A stretch of 64,000 nt of DNA from Agarophyton chilense (lineage: Eukaryota > Rhodophyta > Florideophyceae > Gracilariales > Gracilariaceae): the NCBI GenBank assembly GCA_030374765.1, contig JARGXX010000111.1:1302001-1366000 (forward strand), read 5' to 3'. Every line of letters begins with the position of its first letter. The first letter of the stretch is position 1. A program made the position numbers and the translations under genes. Positions 21,284-32,302 of this stretch are shown piece after piece. The notes under the pieces were generated by a model. That model did not search any database. It was not told where the DNA came from and was given only the letters and a program-made list of their open reading frames with translations.

Positions 21284-22819
21284 GGGTGTGTAAAGAAGTT
21301 TGAAAGGAGGCGAATATTGAAAGATTACAGACGTTTTCTGTTTAAGTTGAGGGTAAGCAAATAACCTGGAGCTTATGAAACGGGAAGAAATCGAGAGTGA
21401 AAATGGCTTGAAGGGCTGCATAGCAACTAATGCTTTCAACCTTTCAAAGGTCAAACAGTACGAGTATAACACTGTTTAATGCCTTTGCAAAGACACCGAC
21501 AGTAGGAAAAAGGGTTAGGAATGCTAGCAATTGCTAGCACAAGCTTGCCGAGTGCCGATTTGAAGGATTTTCAGCCATTAGCAAATCTAGCAATCTAGCC
21601 TAGTATGAGTATGCCATATTTTCGCTTTGGAGATACACGATGAAATTCGTCAGATGCACACGAAAAAGACATGCATAGGATAATCTCAAGCGCCCATGGG
21701 TCTGAGATGAAAGTCTTTCGTCTGTTAACGAAGTGTTCGATACAATTCTTCAGATTGTCACACGTAGCCAGCACCAGGCCAGCCGCCGCCGCCTAGTACA
21801 AGTAGACCTCAAACCGATGACTCCGCGTTAATGGCAGTCTACGGTGCACTAGACCAATACAAAAGTGCTTTTTGTACCGTTCAAAAGGCACATTGATTCT
21901 CGGGCTTCTTTTTCATAAAAGCCCCCAAAAAGGTGGCTATTGAAAAGTACAACCGTAACCAATTCTATTCCAGATTCATTTCGATATTTTCAGTAATCTC
22001 TAACGGTGCTTGCAGTACGCTCTTTCAAACAAGGCACTGCCGTGACAAACGTTAACCGAAACCTTTCACAAAATCCAATATGCAGATTTTAGAGAAAATC
22101 AGAGGCGTAAAATGCCGATCCATACGAACCTCGACTCTCTCTTTTTGCAGGGACGCACGTCTTGTTTCTTTTCCTTACCTACCCGCGATTTTTTCCGAGC
22201 TGCTCAATTCCCAAATCTACAAATCTACAACACCCTCACTTGCGCCTCGTCAAACCTTTCAGAGCTTTTAAGTTTTTTTCGTCTATAGAAACTGTTTCTC
22301 GCGCGACTAAACCCAACCATGCAAAATCGCCACCAACGAAGCGACGTTAGCTGCTTTGTAGTCTCTTGTTGCGCTTCAAAATGGAGCACATACATGAAAA
22401 TGAGGTCGATTCACTTTCCTCACATTGGGAAGCGTTCGCAGGGATTCCAATATTCATAGAGCATACGTGTTTCTCTGTAGTTGATTGGTTCAGACCCTCA
22501 AAAAAACTTTCAATTTCGGGGGCGTTGGCGCTCAATTCAAAATATATGGAACATCCCGAGCAGTACTTATAGCTCAAATGGTAACGTTTACCTACAAAAC
22601 TTGCATTGAAGATAAAATCTCTACAGTTGAAGATATTATGGAAGGTAGCAATTGGAAGTACACTCAGTTTTTGAAACGATGGATTCTTGTGTTCATCCAT
22701 CAGCCCATTTCGTGCATGCGGGCGATGCGTAGTATTGCACATGGAACCAGTTCATATGCGGTAGAGAAAGCAAAACGATATCCCGAACTTTATTAACGAG
22801 GGAAGAGTATACTTAGTCA
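21284..22819. other. no recognised gene
   Basis: Frames up to 131 codons occur on both strands (22347-22742 minus, 22485-22796 plus). They overlap each other and carry no recognisable domain. Confidence 0.35.
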
Positions 22820-23782
22820 AAGATACAAGCCAAAACCCAGCCCTTCCGAATCTCTTGCTGGTCAGCGGAGCAAAGCGTCGGAGTCCACCACCGTTGATCT
22901 CTCGTCTAACGATGAAGAAAAACCCTGCTCCGCCTAGCAAGCCGAAACAGATGCCGTTTACGCTCTCTGAGTTTGCACGTTTGGTGCTTCTCATACGCGA
23001 TGACCCCGATTGTAGGTCTTCTTTTCTTAAGGCATCTTGGACTCTCGCCAAGAGCTCTGATATTGATATGAAGTTGAAACCTTTTGACACTTGGGTGACC
23101 GTCATTGTAGGGAGTTACAATGATGCGTCCGTACGACCCCAGCAGGCTTTGCAATACTACTTCGACGAGGCCATTACTCCGGAAGAGTTTCTAATTGGCT
23201 TTCGTCCCGGAGCCTACTTGCGGGCATTTTGGAAAGGCTTTCGAAGTCTGTCTTCATTGAAAATATCAAACTACAAGAAGAGTGGCAAGGACAATCCAAA
23301 TGTTTAAGAAGTTCATGTACAGTGAAGATGGTAAGCGGTGCTACAAGTACGGCGAGAGAGATAAATGAGAATTATAATCAAAGCTACTATTCTGGGTCTC
23401 GGTACGGCCAATGAAGACGACGCTCTCTTGCGCTCCTCCTCAAGGTCCATATATTACGCGGGTAACATTAGTCACGAAGGTGGAACAGGTCAATTTGATT
23501 CAGTTGGGAACGGGTCCCGCGCTGCGAAATCAGTCACAAAAACTATCGTCTGGAAAGATCGAAGATGCTGGGTTTAAATCTTTTGAATCAATGAGCAGCT
23601 ACTTCAAGGCCAACGGATCAAAGGACATAATGAAAGCTGACAAAACAAGAGCTGCCTCTGAGAGATCTACTTCTTCAGTGACCTACTTTCTGAATCGAAA
23701 GAAAAGGTTGGACGAGATTGGTGTGGCGGATGATAGATTGAAGAACAGGAAATCACACGCAAGGTTAAGAGGAGCAAATTGA
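22820..23782 (+). pseudogene. unrecognised, frame-broken gene
   Basis: Three plus-strand frames in series look like one damaged gene: a Ser-rich acidic start (STTVDLSSNDEEK, about 22880), a globular middle (FTLSEFARLVLLIRDD, CRSSFLKASWTLAKSS, 22950-23050; FWKGFRSLSS, 23229), and a Ser/Lys-rich end (23411-23782). At least two frame changes separate them. No family is recognised. It may be an accessory gene of an unrecognised transposon, since it abuts the LTR at 23836. Confidence 0.35.
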
Positions 23783-23835
23783 AATGCTTACAAGAGCTCT
23801 TGGTGAACTAGATGACGATGCTCTTTGCCTAGCTG

Positions 23836-24242
23836 TGTGACGCAATGACGGGTGGGTCAGCGTACGGGTCTCGACCGGCGGTAGCGGGGTAGAGCGGGTC
23901 CTAAGGTTCGAATCCTCGACGGCAGCACTCCCAGATTACTTGGTGCAATGGGCTGGCGTTTACGGTGTGGTCCTACAGGTTGGAGCTACGGAACCAATGG
24001 CTTGAAGACCAATTGGTGGAACTAATGTACCAAAGGGGGTAGTTTAGTATCCTAACGGTTACTACCTTACTTTAAGGGAGAAGCGTCACTCGATCCAAGC
24101 AAATAACAGTGGCGAGGCTCCCTGGCACTATAATGCTAATCTATTACACTAATAAAAATTAGAAAAATATATAAATGAGCCCAACTGAGGTTGGCCAGTC
24201 AACGGGGCGTCCGTAAGATACCTCAGGCCCCGGCGGCTCACA
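23836..24242 (-). repeat. family C LTR, isolated (copy 1 of segmental duplication)
   Basis: 407 bp; plus strand runs TGTGACGCAATGACGGG to CCCCGGCGGCTCACA, giving TGTGA/TCACA inverted ends. Near-identical to the LTR at 55977-56383. No internal region is next to it. Its flanks AGCTG and AGACT do not match, so it is not a simple solo LTR with target duplication. Confidence 0.75.
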
Positions 24243-24705
24243 AGACTCAACCGTTATCGTTGCTCCTTCCCAAGCGGATGTTAGGTTGCCTATTGGTTTT
24301 CGCTTTACTTTGGATTGTTGTTTCTTCTTCTTTTTAAAGACTTTTTTTTCATTTCGTGGTTACCGCCATTGGGCATATATGATAATGACTTAAATGCCAG
24401 TAACATCAGAGATAGATACGCAGGCAGAAGTAGGAGAATGATCTCCGAAGCATATGCATAATTCAATGTTAAAGAAGAGCCATTCCAAATTTCTTTCACA
24501 GGGCTATAGTTTGATTCCGTACACCCTCGGGAGAAGGATCGTAACCCGTCTGCCCTCGCATTGCAATCTCAAATATTGCTCGGGTTTGATCTCCTGGTAT
24601 CGTTGGGATAACCAACGCAACAGACTTAATGAAACAAAAACAAATGGGCTAAAAAATGTCAAAACATAGCACACCTAATGATTGTGGAGTCCAAAACTTT
24701 GTTCA

Positions 24706-25172
24706 CTATCTCTGTTGTAAACGTTTGGCCTTCTTTTTCTTTGGACTGTTTGTGAGGCTCGCACTCGAACTTCTACTGGAGTTGTTCAAGATCGCATTAG
24801 GGTATTCTTTCTTCATCTTTTTCCTTAAGCGTTCTGTGCTTGGACGTCCCACTTTTCAATTCCAAATGTACCATATTTGCGTTTTTCGAAACCAGCGCTG
24901 CTTGTTCCGAAGCCAGAGCTGAGTATTTAGAACGGGGATGGGATGCAAGATCATCAAGCGCTTTGGAAGCATTCGGTTTTAACAGATCTTTGGGACTGTA
25001 ATCGCTAAAAGGACCAAAATGGACATATTGTTCTCAACGGAATACGTGTTCGGGATCATATTTACTTGTCCCCCGATTCATTTTGTATACTTCAACACGT
25101 GGATCCCGTTTCTTTTCGTCATCAAAGGTGGTATCTCTATTCATGTTGACGAACAAGGACGCACAAAAATTA
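24706..25172 (-). pseudogene. Uma2-like (PD-(D/E)XK) nuclease pseudogene, 3' part (copy 1)
   Basis: Minus-strand reading with PRVEVYKMNRGTSKYDPEHVF, an in-frame TGA, then EQYVHFGPF.DYSPKDLLKP, a Lys/Glu/Ala-rich helix and a C-terminal nuclear-localisation-like SPKKKKAKRLQQR ending in TAG at 24706. The catalytic half (see copy 2) is missing here because the 2.8-kb segment is absent. The in-frame TGA is shared with copy 2, so the gene was already dead before the duplication. Confidence 0.5.
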
Positions 25173-25767
25173 AGCTTTTCAATATTTCGACAAAACCTGA
25201 CCCGTGCGTTGGAGTAGTTGTCAGCAAAGCTCACACTGGGAGACTCCTGAAAACACAATGACTTAATTTAGGCCTAAATAAACTGCTGCTTTTCAATCAA
25301 TTTACCCGTGATTGTGTGTGCATATCTGTCTGATTTGCACGGTACACAGCACCGTCGGAGGTTGATTTGTGTAGGCGCATTGCAATCCAGAGCCGATCTG
25401 CTCACATCAACCCGACACCACCCGAACGGCGACCACTTGCAAACTCCGAAGCTCCCTCATTCCCACCCTCAGTACTCCCCGCAACTCCCCAATTCCACAC
25501 CCCTCGTTCCGGTCCCAGCCTGCGCCTCTTTCCCTCAACAATTCGTGCATGTTCCCCGCGCCGTCTTCGTTCAAGGACCAAGGCCAACAAAGGCTCCACT
25601 CAAATGGCTTTTGTTGAAACCGATGAAGTAGATCATGTCCATCCACCAGCTCTCTCTTTTGCGCCGTCACAATCACCACTTACCAACGAAGTAGAGCGCG
25701 ACCCTGAGCTGCAAACAACAGAGTTCCTTCTAACTTTTCCGCTTCCGCCTCCGCTACCGCACATGGA

Positions 25768-26751
25768 ATGCCGGCACCGACACCCCTCTCCCAGCCCGAC
25801 AATTCCCGGCCTCTTCCTGGCGTGCGCACCAACCGGCTCCCTGTCAACACTGTCGGGAACGGGCGGCTTCAAGCGAGCGCCGCCGGCCCCGTTCGCCGCC
25901 CGACCGCCGGAACACAAAATAACCGCCGTGGGGCGGCCGGAAACGACAGGAGGCATGCAAGGAAACGCAAGAGGGCTAATGAGACGGCTGGAATGGAGGG
26001 TGGGCGTGGATTTACGTTTACAGAAACAGAATTAGAAAGTTTCTTAGAGCTGCTACAAGAACAACTTGCTGTCGGCGCTGACGAGTGGGATGCGGTCGCC
26101 AGGATACACAAGACGAGGTATCCTGATGAAAGAAGATCTACAGACTTTCTTCGCAGGAAATTTGCCTTGCTGTATCGCAAAAAGATACCAACGGGCGATC
26201 CGAGGATTCCTAGATCCGTTCTTCTCCCTAAATCTAGTCGTCAGGATATGACGGCTAGGGTGGATATGGGGGAAGGTGATGCTGGAGAAATGGATAATTT
26301 ATTGTCTGATAGGGCTGAGGTTGCAGACAGCGAGGACGAAGCAGATTATGAGCCTCCAACGCATCAACCGTCGTTGTGCCCTACAAGCAGCACACCTTCC
26401 CCTGCTCCCACATTTCCTTTGGGGCATAAAAAGAGCCGCCGCGGCTCTTTCGGTGGTGGAGACTCTATTGTGGAGCTTTTCAATTCATCAATGCTACAGG
26501 AGAGGGAATTCAGGGCGGAGGAAAGGGAAAGAAGGGCACAGGAACGAGAAGACGATCGAGCAAGAAGATCAGAAGCAGCGAAAATCCGTGCAGAAATTAG
26601 AGAGGAGGAGCGAATGGAAAGGGAGAGGGAACGAACAGAGGCTAGGTTACAAAGTGAGGAAGACCGGAAATCGCGTGAATCATACATGCAGATGATGATG
26701 ATGCTGTTCGCTAAAGGGAACGGAGGTAGCCCTGGGGCACGTAAGGGTTAA
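25768..26751 (+). CDS. Harbinger SANT/Myb-like partner protein (DUF6818-like)
   Basis: 327 codons from ATG. Residues ~80-140 form a trihelix/SANT-like domain (FTETELESFLELLQE, GADEWDAVARIHKTRYP, STDFLRRKFALLYRKKIPTG), of the type paired with Harbinger transposases in fungi, oomycetes and algae. An acidic and Pro/Ser linker follows, then a long charged helix (about 230-310; EREFRAEERERRAQEREDD) likely to form a coiled coil. In known Harbinger systems the Myb-like protein binds the element ends and brings the transposase into the nucleus. Copy 2 shows a longer in-frame N-terminus (start 60312); in copy 1 a 4-bp difference near 25713 puts that N-terminus out of frame, so this copy is probably shortened. 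Confidence 0.75.
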   Translation: MPAPTPLSQPDNSRPLPGVRTNRLPVNTVGNGRLQASAAGPVRRPTAGTQNNRRGAAGNDRRHARKRKRANETAGMEGGRGFTFTETELESFLELLQEQLAVGADEWDAVARIHKTRYPDERRSTDFLRRKFALLYRKKIPTGDPRIPRSVLLPKSSRQDMTARVDMGEGDAGEMDNLLSDRAEVADSEDEADYEPPTHQPSLCPTSSTPSPAPTFPLGHKKSRRGSFGGGDSIVELFNSSMLQEREFRAEERERRAQEREDDRARRSEAAKIRAEIREEERMERERERTEARLQSEEDRKSRESYMQMMMMLFAKGNGGSPGARKG

Positions 26752-26781
26752 TTAAGTTTTTAAAAGGTTTGGTAAAAGTGC

Positions 26782-27936
26782 CTATAGAAGAAGAGAGTTA
26801 GCTTCGATTCTTAAATGAGGCATGAAAGATGTAAGGATCTGGTTGATTCCTACGAGACGAGTTCGCGCATTGAAAAGTAGGACGACCAGGTGTAATATCA
26901 ATCGACGTTCTCCCCTCTCTTCGTTCACGAGCCTGTCTTTGAGACGTGGGAAGGAGCCCTGGAAAGCTCTCATTCCCCACTGTGAGCCTTAACGTGCCGA
27001 CGTAGCTTGCTTAGCACGATGCAAAACTGCCGGCTCAGCAGTATCAGGAAGCGATTGAGCAGACTTCACTAAAAAAGGATAATGTACCCTGCTAAAAGCA
27101 GAGTCGACCACACAAGTTCCACCAGTTCTTTCATATACCTCCTCCAACTTCGAATAGATAGATCCCCACTCAGCAATAGCAGAGTCGTGCATCGATCCGG
27201 GGGCATTAAATGCGCATGCTCTGACTACACCAGCGGGGGAGAAGACAAATACATTACCAACGTAGTGATCATGAGTCAATCCATTATAAAATATGTTCTG
27301 TATCATGGCGTTGCTTGACTGCTGGAAATAAAGCTTTAGACCGTCAGCTACAGCATAAACATCAGGCAGAAGAGAGTATATAGAGCTGATTGCCTCCATG
27401 TAGGAGGCTATTTCAGAGTCAGATGGCATTCTGATAGAGGCTTCTAGGTGTTGCATAAGGGCTTTTCGAAGTAGACGCCTGCCAAACCTTAGAAACAAAG
27501 AGCAAACTGAAGCTGTGAACCCAAAAATAGTGCATTAAACCATCGTAGAACCCCTGGTGCGATACCATGCAAGCGAAAGAGCAAGACATTGAACAGCTGT
27601 CATTGACCGAGGCCGTCCTCGAGGGCAGAGTCTAGCCGGTATAAGCCTTATATTTCCGTCAATGCTGTATGGGGAAAAGCGCTCACACAGAGGGGCGAAC
27701 AGTTCAAGAAGAGACTGCATTGGTCGATGGTCAAAACCGCAAAGAGTTAGAAGAGCCTGATTCGATCCGGATCCATACAGAAATGCAAACGCAGAGAGGC
27801 TGGGCTGCATAAGAGCACAGCGTGGAATGCGGTGATCTCTCAGCCGACGAGCATCTCTCGAAATAGTGCTGCGAAACAACACCCGTCTCCTCGTCTTAGA
27901 GGATTCGAGCAGCAAGGGAAGGCGTATTGGGAGCAT
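26782..27936 (-). pseudogene. Harbinger (HARBI1-like DDE_Tnp_4) transposase, H1 copy 1
   Basis: Minus strand, about 385 codons. N-terminal part 27936-27535 (LTLCGFDHRPMQSLLELFAP, GRPRSMTAVQCLALSLAWYR), catalytic part 27498-26989 (VYAVADGL with first Asp; GTCVVDSAFSRV with second Asp; GSMHDSAIAEWG), and C-terminal part to 26782 (WGMRAFQGSFPRLKDRL, RLILHLVVLLFNARTRLVG). Two in-frame TAA codons interrupt it, after RGSTMV and after QATSAR. The third catalytic acid, expected just before WGMRAFQ, reads Gln. Both stops and the Gln are shared by copy 2, so they predate the duplication. Confidence 0.85.
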
Positions 27937-28173
27937 GAGGATGGGCTTGCCAGGAAGATATGGCGTGAACAGATATACGTACTATATAGAAATCCTAATG
28001 TTTTCCGTGCGAACGCACAATTTGTGTAATGTATCTTTGGACTATAGTGCCAGAAGTTGTGCCTACATAAATTGAGTTTTCAGGAGTCTCCCACTATTTC
28101 AGAGAGGCAACTTTCGCCGGTGAAGTTTGTCGTCTTCCAACGGATCAAAATAAACATTGTACCCATTGGTTGT

Positions 28174-29340
28174 TCACGAAAGCCATCTCTCCAAACATTC
28201 ACAGGCTTCAGACTTAAAAACACTACCAGCAGAGCGCAAAACGCCACCAGAATCATCATCAGATTTGATGTAGTAGTTATGGAGCCGCATTGAAGTGTGC
28301 ACAATTACTAAAGCTTTTTGCAGATCATACAGAAAATATCGCCACAAAATACCCCATCGTCCTTTAGGCCTCCTAAAAGCCTGTTCTACGTGAAGACGAT
28401 GAGAGGAAAGGCAAAAGTTGAAATCATCTTGATATTTGCTAGCCATAGAGCGCACAATTGGAGTAAACATGTAGTTCTAGCACCCATATGCCTTATCTCC
28501 AGCTATCAAAAAGCCCTTAAGAAGACCTTGCTGTTCTAAAACTCTGCCAATATTCGAGTGAGCGATAGCCATGCGGTCAACTGTAGGTCCCACTCAAACT
28601 GCAGATGACGCAATACATCAATACTTTGCGTCAACAAGGACCTGCACAGGAACTCCAAACACGCCTTTCATAGTGTAAAATTGCTGATTGTTAAGTTCTT
28701 TCGTCGGCTTCTGCCCAATAATTAGAATTGTATCTAAGGCTTCGAGGCAACCGTGAAGAGGATTCATAGCCTCGCAGGAAATGGAAAAGTACAAGGCTGT
28801 TGTCAGATACGTTTCGATGTCTTCTTTCGAAGAAAGACCTTCAAACTCTAAGAAGTTGTCACAAATACTAAAAGCGTTGTCAAAAATGGTATAGACGGTG
28901 AATCGTGCTAATTCATAATAAAGCATAACATCCCAGTAGCTAGATCCAAAAATTAAGCGAAGAAAGGCCCAAAGTTGTGTAGCTGCTTCTATCTCTACAC
29001 CTTGTAGATGCTTTTACACTTCTTCTCGATATTCTTGTTTGTTGTAGTGGGATAAGAATGCACGGAGGGATGGTCAAAGTCTTTGAAAAGACAATCTGGA
29101 AACTCGATAGTATGACCTGAACTTTCCATTAGAGAGACTGTGGTTTAATTCCCAGCATGAACTTCTTTTTCGATGTGCTCTGCGCGCGATCCTGCAAAGA
29201 GGGCTAATGAACAAGCACAATACAGAAAAGGCCACAGCAGCGGCAAGTGTGCGACGCTTTGTTTCTCTCTGAATGGCTTTCATGAAACTTTGCAGGCTGC
29301 TCCCGATATGAAGTGTCCTGAACTGCGAGGAAACGGTCAC
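28174..29340 (-). pseudogene. second Harbinger-type transposase H2 (copy 1, full length)
   Basis: Minus strand, about 390 codons with several in-frame stops. N-terminus near 29340; FRSYYRVSRLSFQRL at 29130-29085; WAFLRLIFGSSYWDVMLYYELARFTVYTIFDNAF (split here by its two motifs WAFLRLIFG and LARFTVYTIFD); CLEALDTILI with first Asp; ELNNQQFYTMKG; FLIAGDKAYGC with second Asp; SSHRLHVEQAFRRPKGRWGI with Glu; MRLHNYYIK at the end. The D-D-E set is still readable. It is distant from H1 and lies just outside its right end, so H1 appears to have inserted next to or into the older H2 element. Confidence 0.8.
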
Positions 29341-31250
29341 ATCGTGATGTCACAGTGTCTCGCTTCTCCACCGTGGGATCAGCTCTCAAAGAGCTGACTT
29401 GGTCTGAAAAATTGTGGGGCTATTAATGAAAGTTTTCTCTAACAGGCTCTCTATTTGGCGGTCAGTATTTCATCGCATCCTGTCGCTATGGAAAGCCCTT
29501 AAAGAACTTTAAGCCATCGGCTTCTTCAGTAGTGTTCCTACAGGTTATGGGACACATACGGACACCACGCTAAAACCGATCCGCTGCTCGACGATCATAT
29601 CGCGACAGTCTAAATAACCTACTCAAATACGCCTACCAGGCAATATACCGCTACCCATCGGCTCCAACAGCGCATCACACACGAACAACGAGCAAAAAAC
29701 CGCTCTTAACCAAAACGAAGAATGTAAAATCAAAGGGAAACAACCCACGCTACGGCAGCAGCGCCAAATATAACGCAACAATTCAATGCTCTACAGTAAC
29801 TCTCACAAAAGTTGCAAACAGCATCGACACTATCGTGAGACTTTAGCAGCGAAACTTCCAAAGAACCTGGGCAAGTCAAATTTCAAAAAATGGTACGCCT
29901 TCCTCTCCGACACTTTGTCGCCCTACGGGTACACACACATTCTTACTGAAGGATTCATTGGTGACACAGAGGAAACCCGAAAAGCTTATGCATCCTGTCG
30001 CGCACTTATCACAAAAACCATCTCCGAGGACTTCAATAAGCTGATCCCGGACTCAATATTCCTTCGCTCTCCTTGCAAAACATTGTCTAACATAAAGACC
30101 ATATTAGACACATCATCATAACGCAACATCGATCAATTGGTTTCCGAGGACATTCGCATACAATTAAACGACAAAGATGGACTCCAAGACTACTTTGAGA
30201 AACATCTCCGCAACCAAGCACTTCGTATCGAAGCGGGAGCAAACGAATGCGCATCTGAGGAGAGAACGGTAAAATTAGCACCTCGTGAACCCATCGCAAC
30301 TCACATTACATTTTTCAGAATCGCAGCCACTTCACTGGCCGTAAACACACCTCCATCCACCTTAGAGACAGAAAGGGCACTCCAGACATATGAGTCTTCT
30401 TCGATCCATCCTATTGCACCCAGCATTTCTTCTTTGGACGATCAACCCTCACCCGTGAACACCCCCCTCAGCACAAATCGCTTGAGCAGATGCTCTCCAA
30501 AATGTCCAACCTGGCAACCACAATATCTGACAGGAAGTCGACACTTTGACGTATCGAGTACAAAATTGTCTCCCAAAATTGCAACAAGCACTGCAATCAC
30601 CCTTAACAGAACCCCAACCTAAAAAGATCGAACAGAGCAGTCACCAAACAGGCAGGGCCTATCACCACCAATGATGCGGCCGACATAAACACGCAACTGT
30701 TACAAGCACTTCAAGACTTACAGTAAGCGTAATCCGTACCCACCAACTCCAATGCAGACGAGAGAAAGTTCGTTCGCGACTCCAGGACGCGCCCGTCGCA
30801 TACATCCATGCCACTATCAAACATCACCAACCTCCCGCGCCCTTTTTATACTACAACGGCTGACGCTTCCCTTTTCCAATCACGAAGTCGCCAAAATTAA
30901 TGCTGGAGACTGACAGCATCAACAATATATCACTCCCAGAATTAGTATCAAAACGTATAAGTGGCACGCAAATATCCCTTCACGCCCTTTTGCGAAAGTA
31001 CGGCTTCGTAGCGTTCACTCCTAGACTCGCCTACATTGTGGACACACCCCCTCCTCGCACCTTAGCCACTGCCAAATGGACTGGCAGAGGGTATTTTCTA
31101 AATGCGATCACCTTACGAAAAAAAGCTAAAGTGAAAGCAAGCCGAACGATAGCCACAAAACCTGATACCTCCCTCAAATGCGAGCCCAAGACTACATCGC
31201 ATCTACCACACACGCGCAAACGCAAGCCCAGACCCAAACCAGAAAAGCAT

Positions 31251-32137
31251 TGAAGGACAATGCCCTTCAAGGGGGTGTCTTCCCAGTAGTTAGAGATTTC
31301 GCTGGCTTGAGGACTAGCTTGGTCTATGACAAGCTATACCGCTATTGCGTGCCGACGGCCGGTTAGGACCGGAAGTGCACACTGGTGGAACACGTGGACT
31401 GCACGGATGCCAACGCTCGAGTGCGAGGCGTGCCACACGTGGCCCGGATTCTACCTAATGGTTAGTATTATTTAGTATTATTTAGTATTTATTTAGCTAC
31501 GCTATCGCTATTTAGTGTCTATTTTTCGGGCGCGCGCCCACTGTCAGGAGCCGCGCGCCACACTACTTAGGAGGTTGAGCACTGCTCTCCAGTAATCACC
31601 CTCTTGGGAGATCCCAAGGAAAGAGTCTTGGCTCTGAACTTTTCGCCTTCGGCGCGTCTTCACCGCATACTGCGTGAGCGCCCGTTGCCCGTTAGTTCAT
31701 CCACCCCTCTGTCAACCAGAGTGCTACCACCACCGTGGGTTCATATTTAATCGCCGACACTTGTCGTAGTCTCGCCCCTGTATAGGGTTTCGCTCCCGTT
31801 TCCTCTTTTTATCCTTTTTGGCTCTCGTGAGTGGCCGCCTCACTCACCTCGCTCGTTCACCTCATACGAGTGTTTCCTCGCTCCTTTTCCGACAATCGCC
31901 GTGGTACCGCTCCACCTAGGACTGGTCACACCACGGACTGTGCCGTGCTCACCTAAACACTCTAGGTATATCCCGCCGGATTGGCCTCGGTCTTACACCC
32001 GACTTCGTCGTGCCTTTCCAGAGTGGCTCTGTTTCTGTGCTCCGCTGGGACGCGTCTCCTCCGCCTGAGGCGTGTCTCTCAAGAGAGGAAGATCCTGAAC
32101 ATCTTCGTGGTGTCTCCGCTCCAAGCGTTGTCCTACA
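31251..32137 (+). repeat. 5' LTR of element B
   Basis: Begins TGAAGGACAATGCCC, ends GTTGTCCTACA. 887 bp, the same length as the 3' LTR. Contains a perfect GGGCGCGCGCCC palindrome at 31528-31539 after a TTTAGTATTATTTAGTATTT run. Confidence 0.95.
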
Positions 32138-32140
32138 AAC

Positions 32141-32158
32141 TGGTCTCCCGACTTAGAA
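32141..32158 (+). other. tRNA primer-binding site of element B
   Basis: TGGTCTCCCGACTTAGAA, three bases after the LTR end; identical to that of element A and close to that of element C. Confidence 0.85.
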
Positions 32159-32302
32159 CTTTAGGACGGTTACAATCAGTCACGATTTATCGGAAAGAGG
32201 ACTCACAAAATGAGGTTGATCTCAGTTGACCTCTTTGAGGAAGTTTCTTGGCCCCACTAGCCGATCGGGTTTGGATATTCACGTGTAACGGATTCGGATC
32301 TC

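Larger units (their letters stand above)
25238..28092. mobile_element. PIF/Harbinger DNA transposon H1, copy 1
   Basis: 2,855 bp bounded by perfect 17-bp terminal inverted repeats GGGAGACTCCTGAAAAC (25238-25254 and, inverted, 28076-28092). Flanked by ACT on both sides (25235-25237, 28093-28095), the 3-bp target duplication expected for PIF/Harbinger. It carries the usual two genes in convergent order: a SANT/Myb-like partner (plus) and a DDE transposase (minus). The transposase is dead, so this copy cannot move itself. Confidence 0.9.
23836..29045 (+). repeat. segmental duplication, copy 1
   Basis: From the LTR at 23836 to at least 29045 the sequence matches 55977-64000 in the same orientation at high identity (a few percent differences by eye). 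It lacks the 2.8-kb segment found in copy 2 at 57303-60100; the junction in copy 1 is at 25154/25155. Similarity to the left stops exactly at the LTR edge. Confidence 0.9.

Noticed and set aside
23870-23930. tRNA-like B-box (GGTTCGAATCC) inside the family C LTR
   Set aside because: No cloverleaf can be folded around it and the second LTR copy has it altered (GGCTCGAATAC), so it is neither a tRNA gene nor a kept promoter.
26782-27936. Reassigned TAA codon, because both shared stops in the H1 transposase are TAA
   Set aside because: TAA ends other frames here (element B pol), and the neighbouring dead transposase H2 has other stop codons in frame. Shared decay is simpler.
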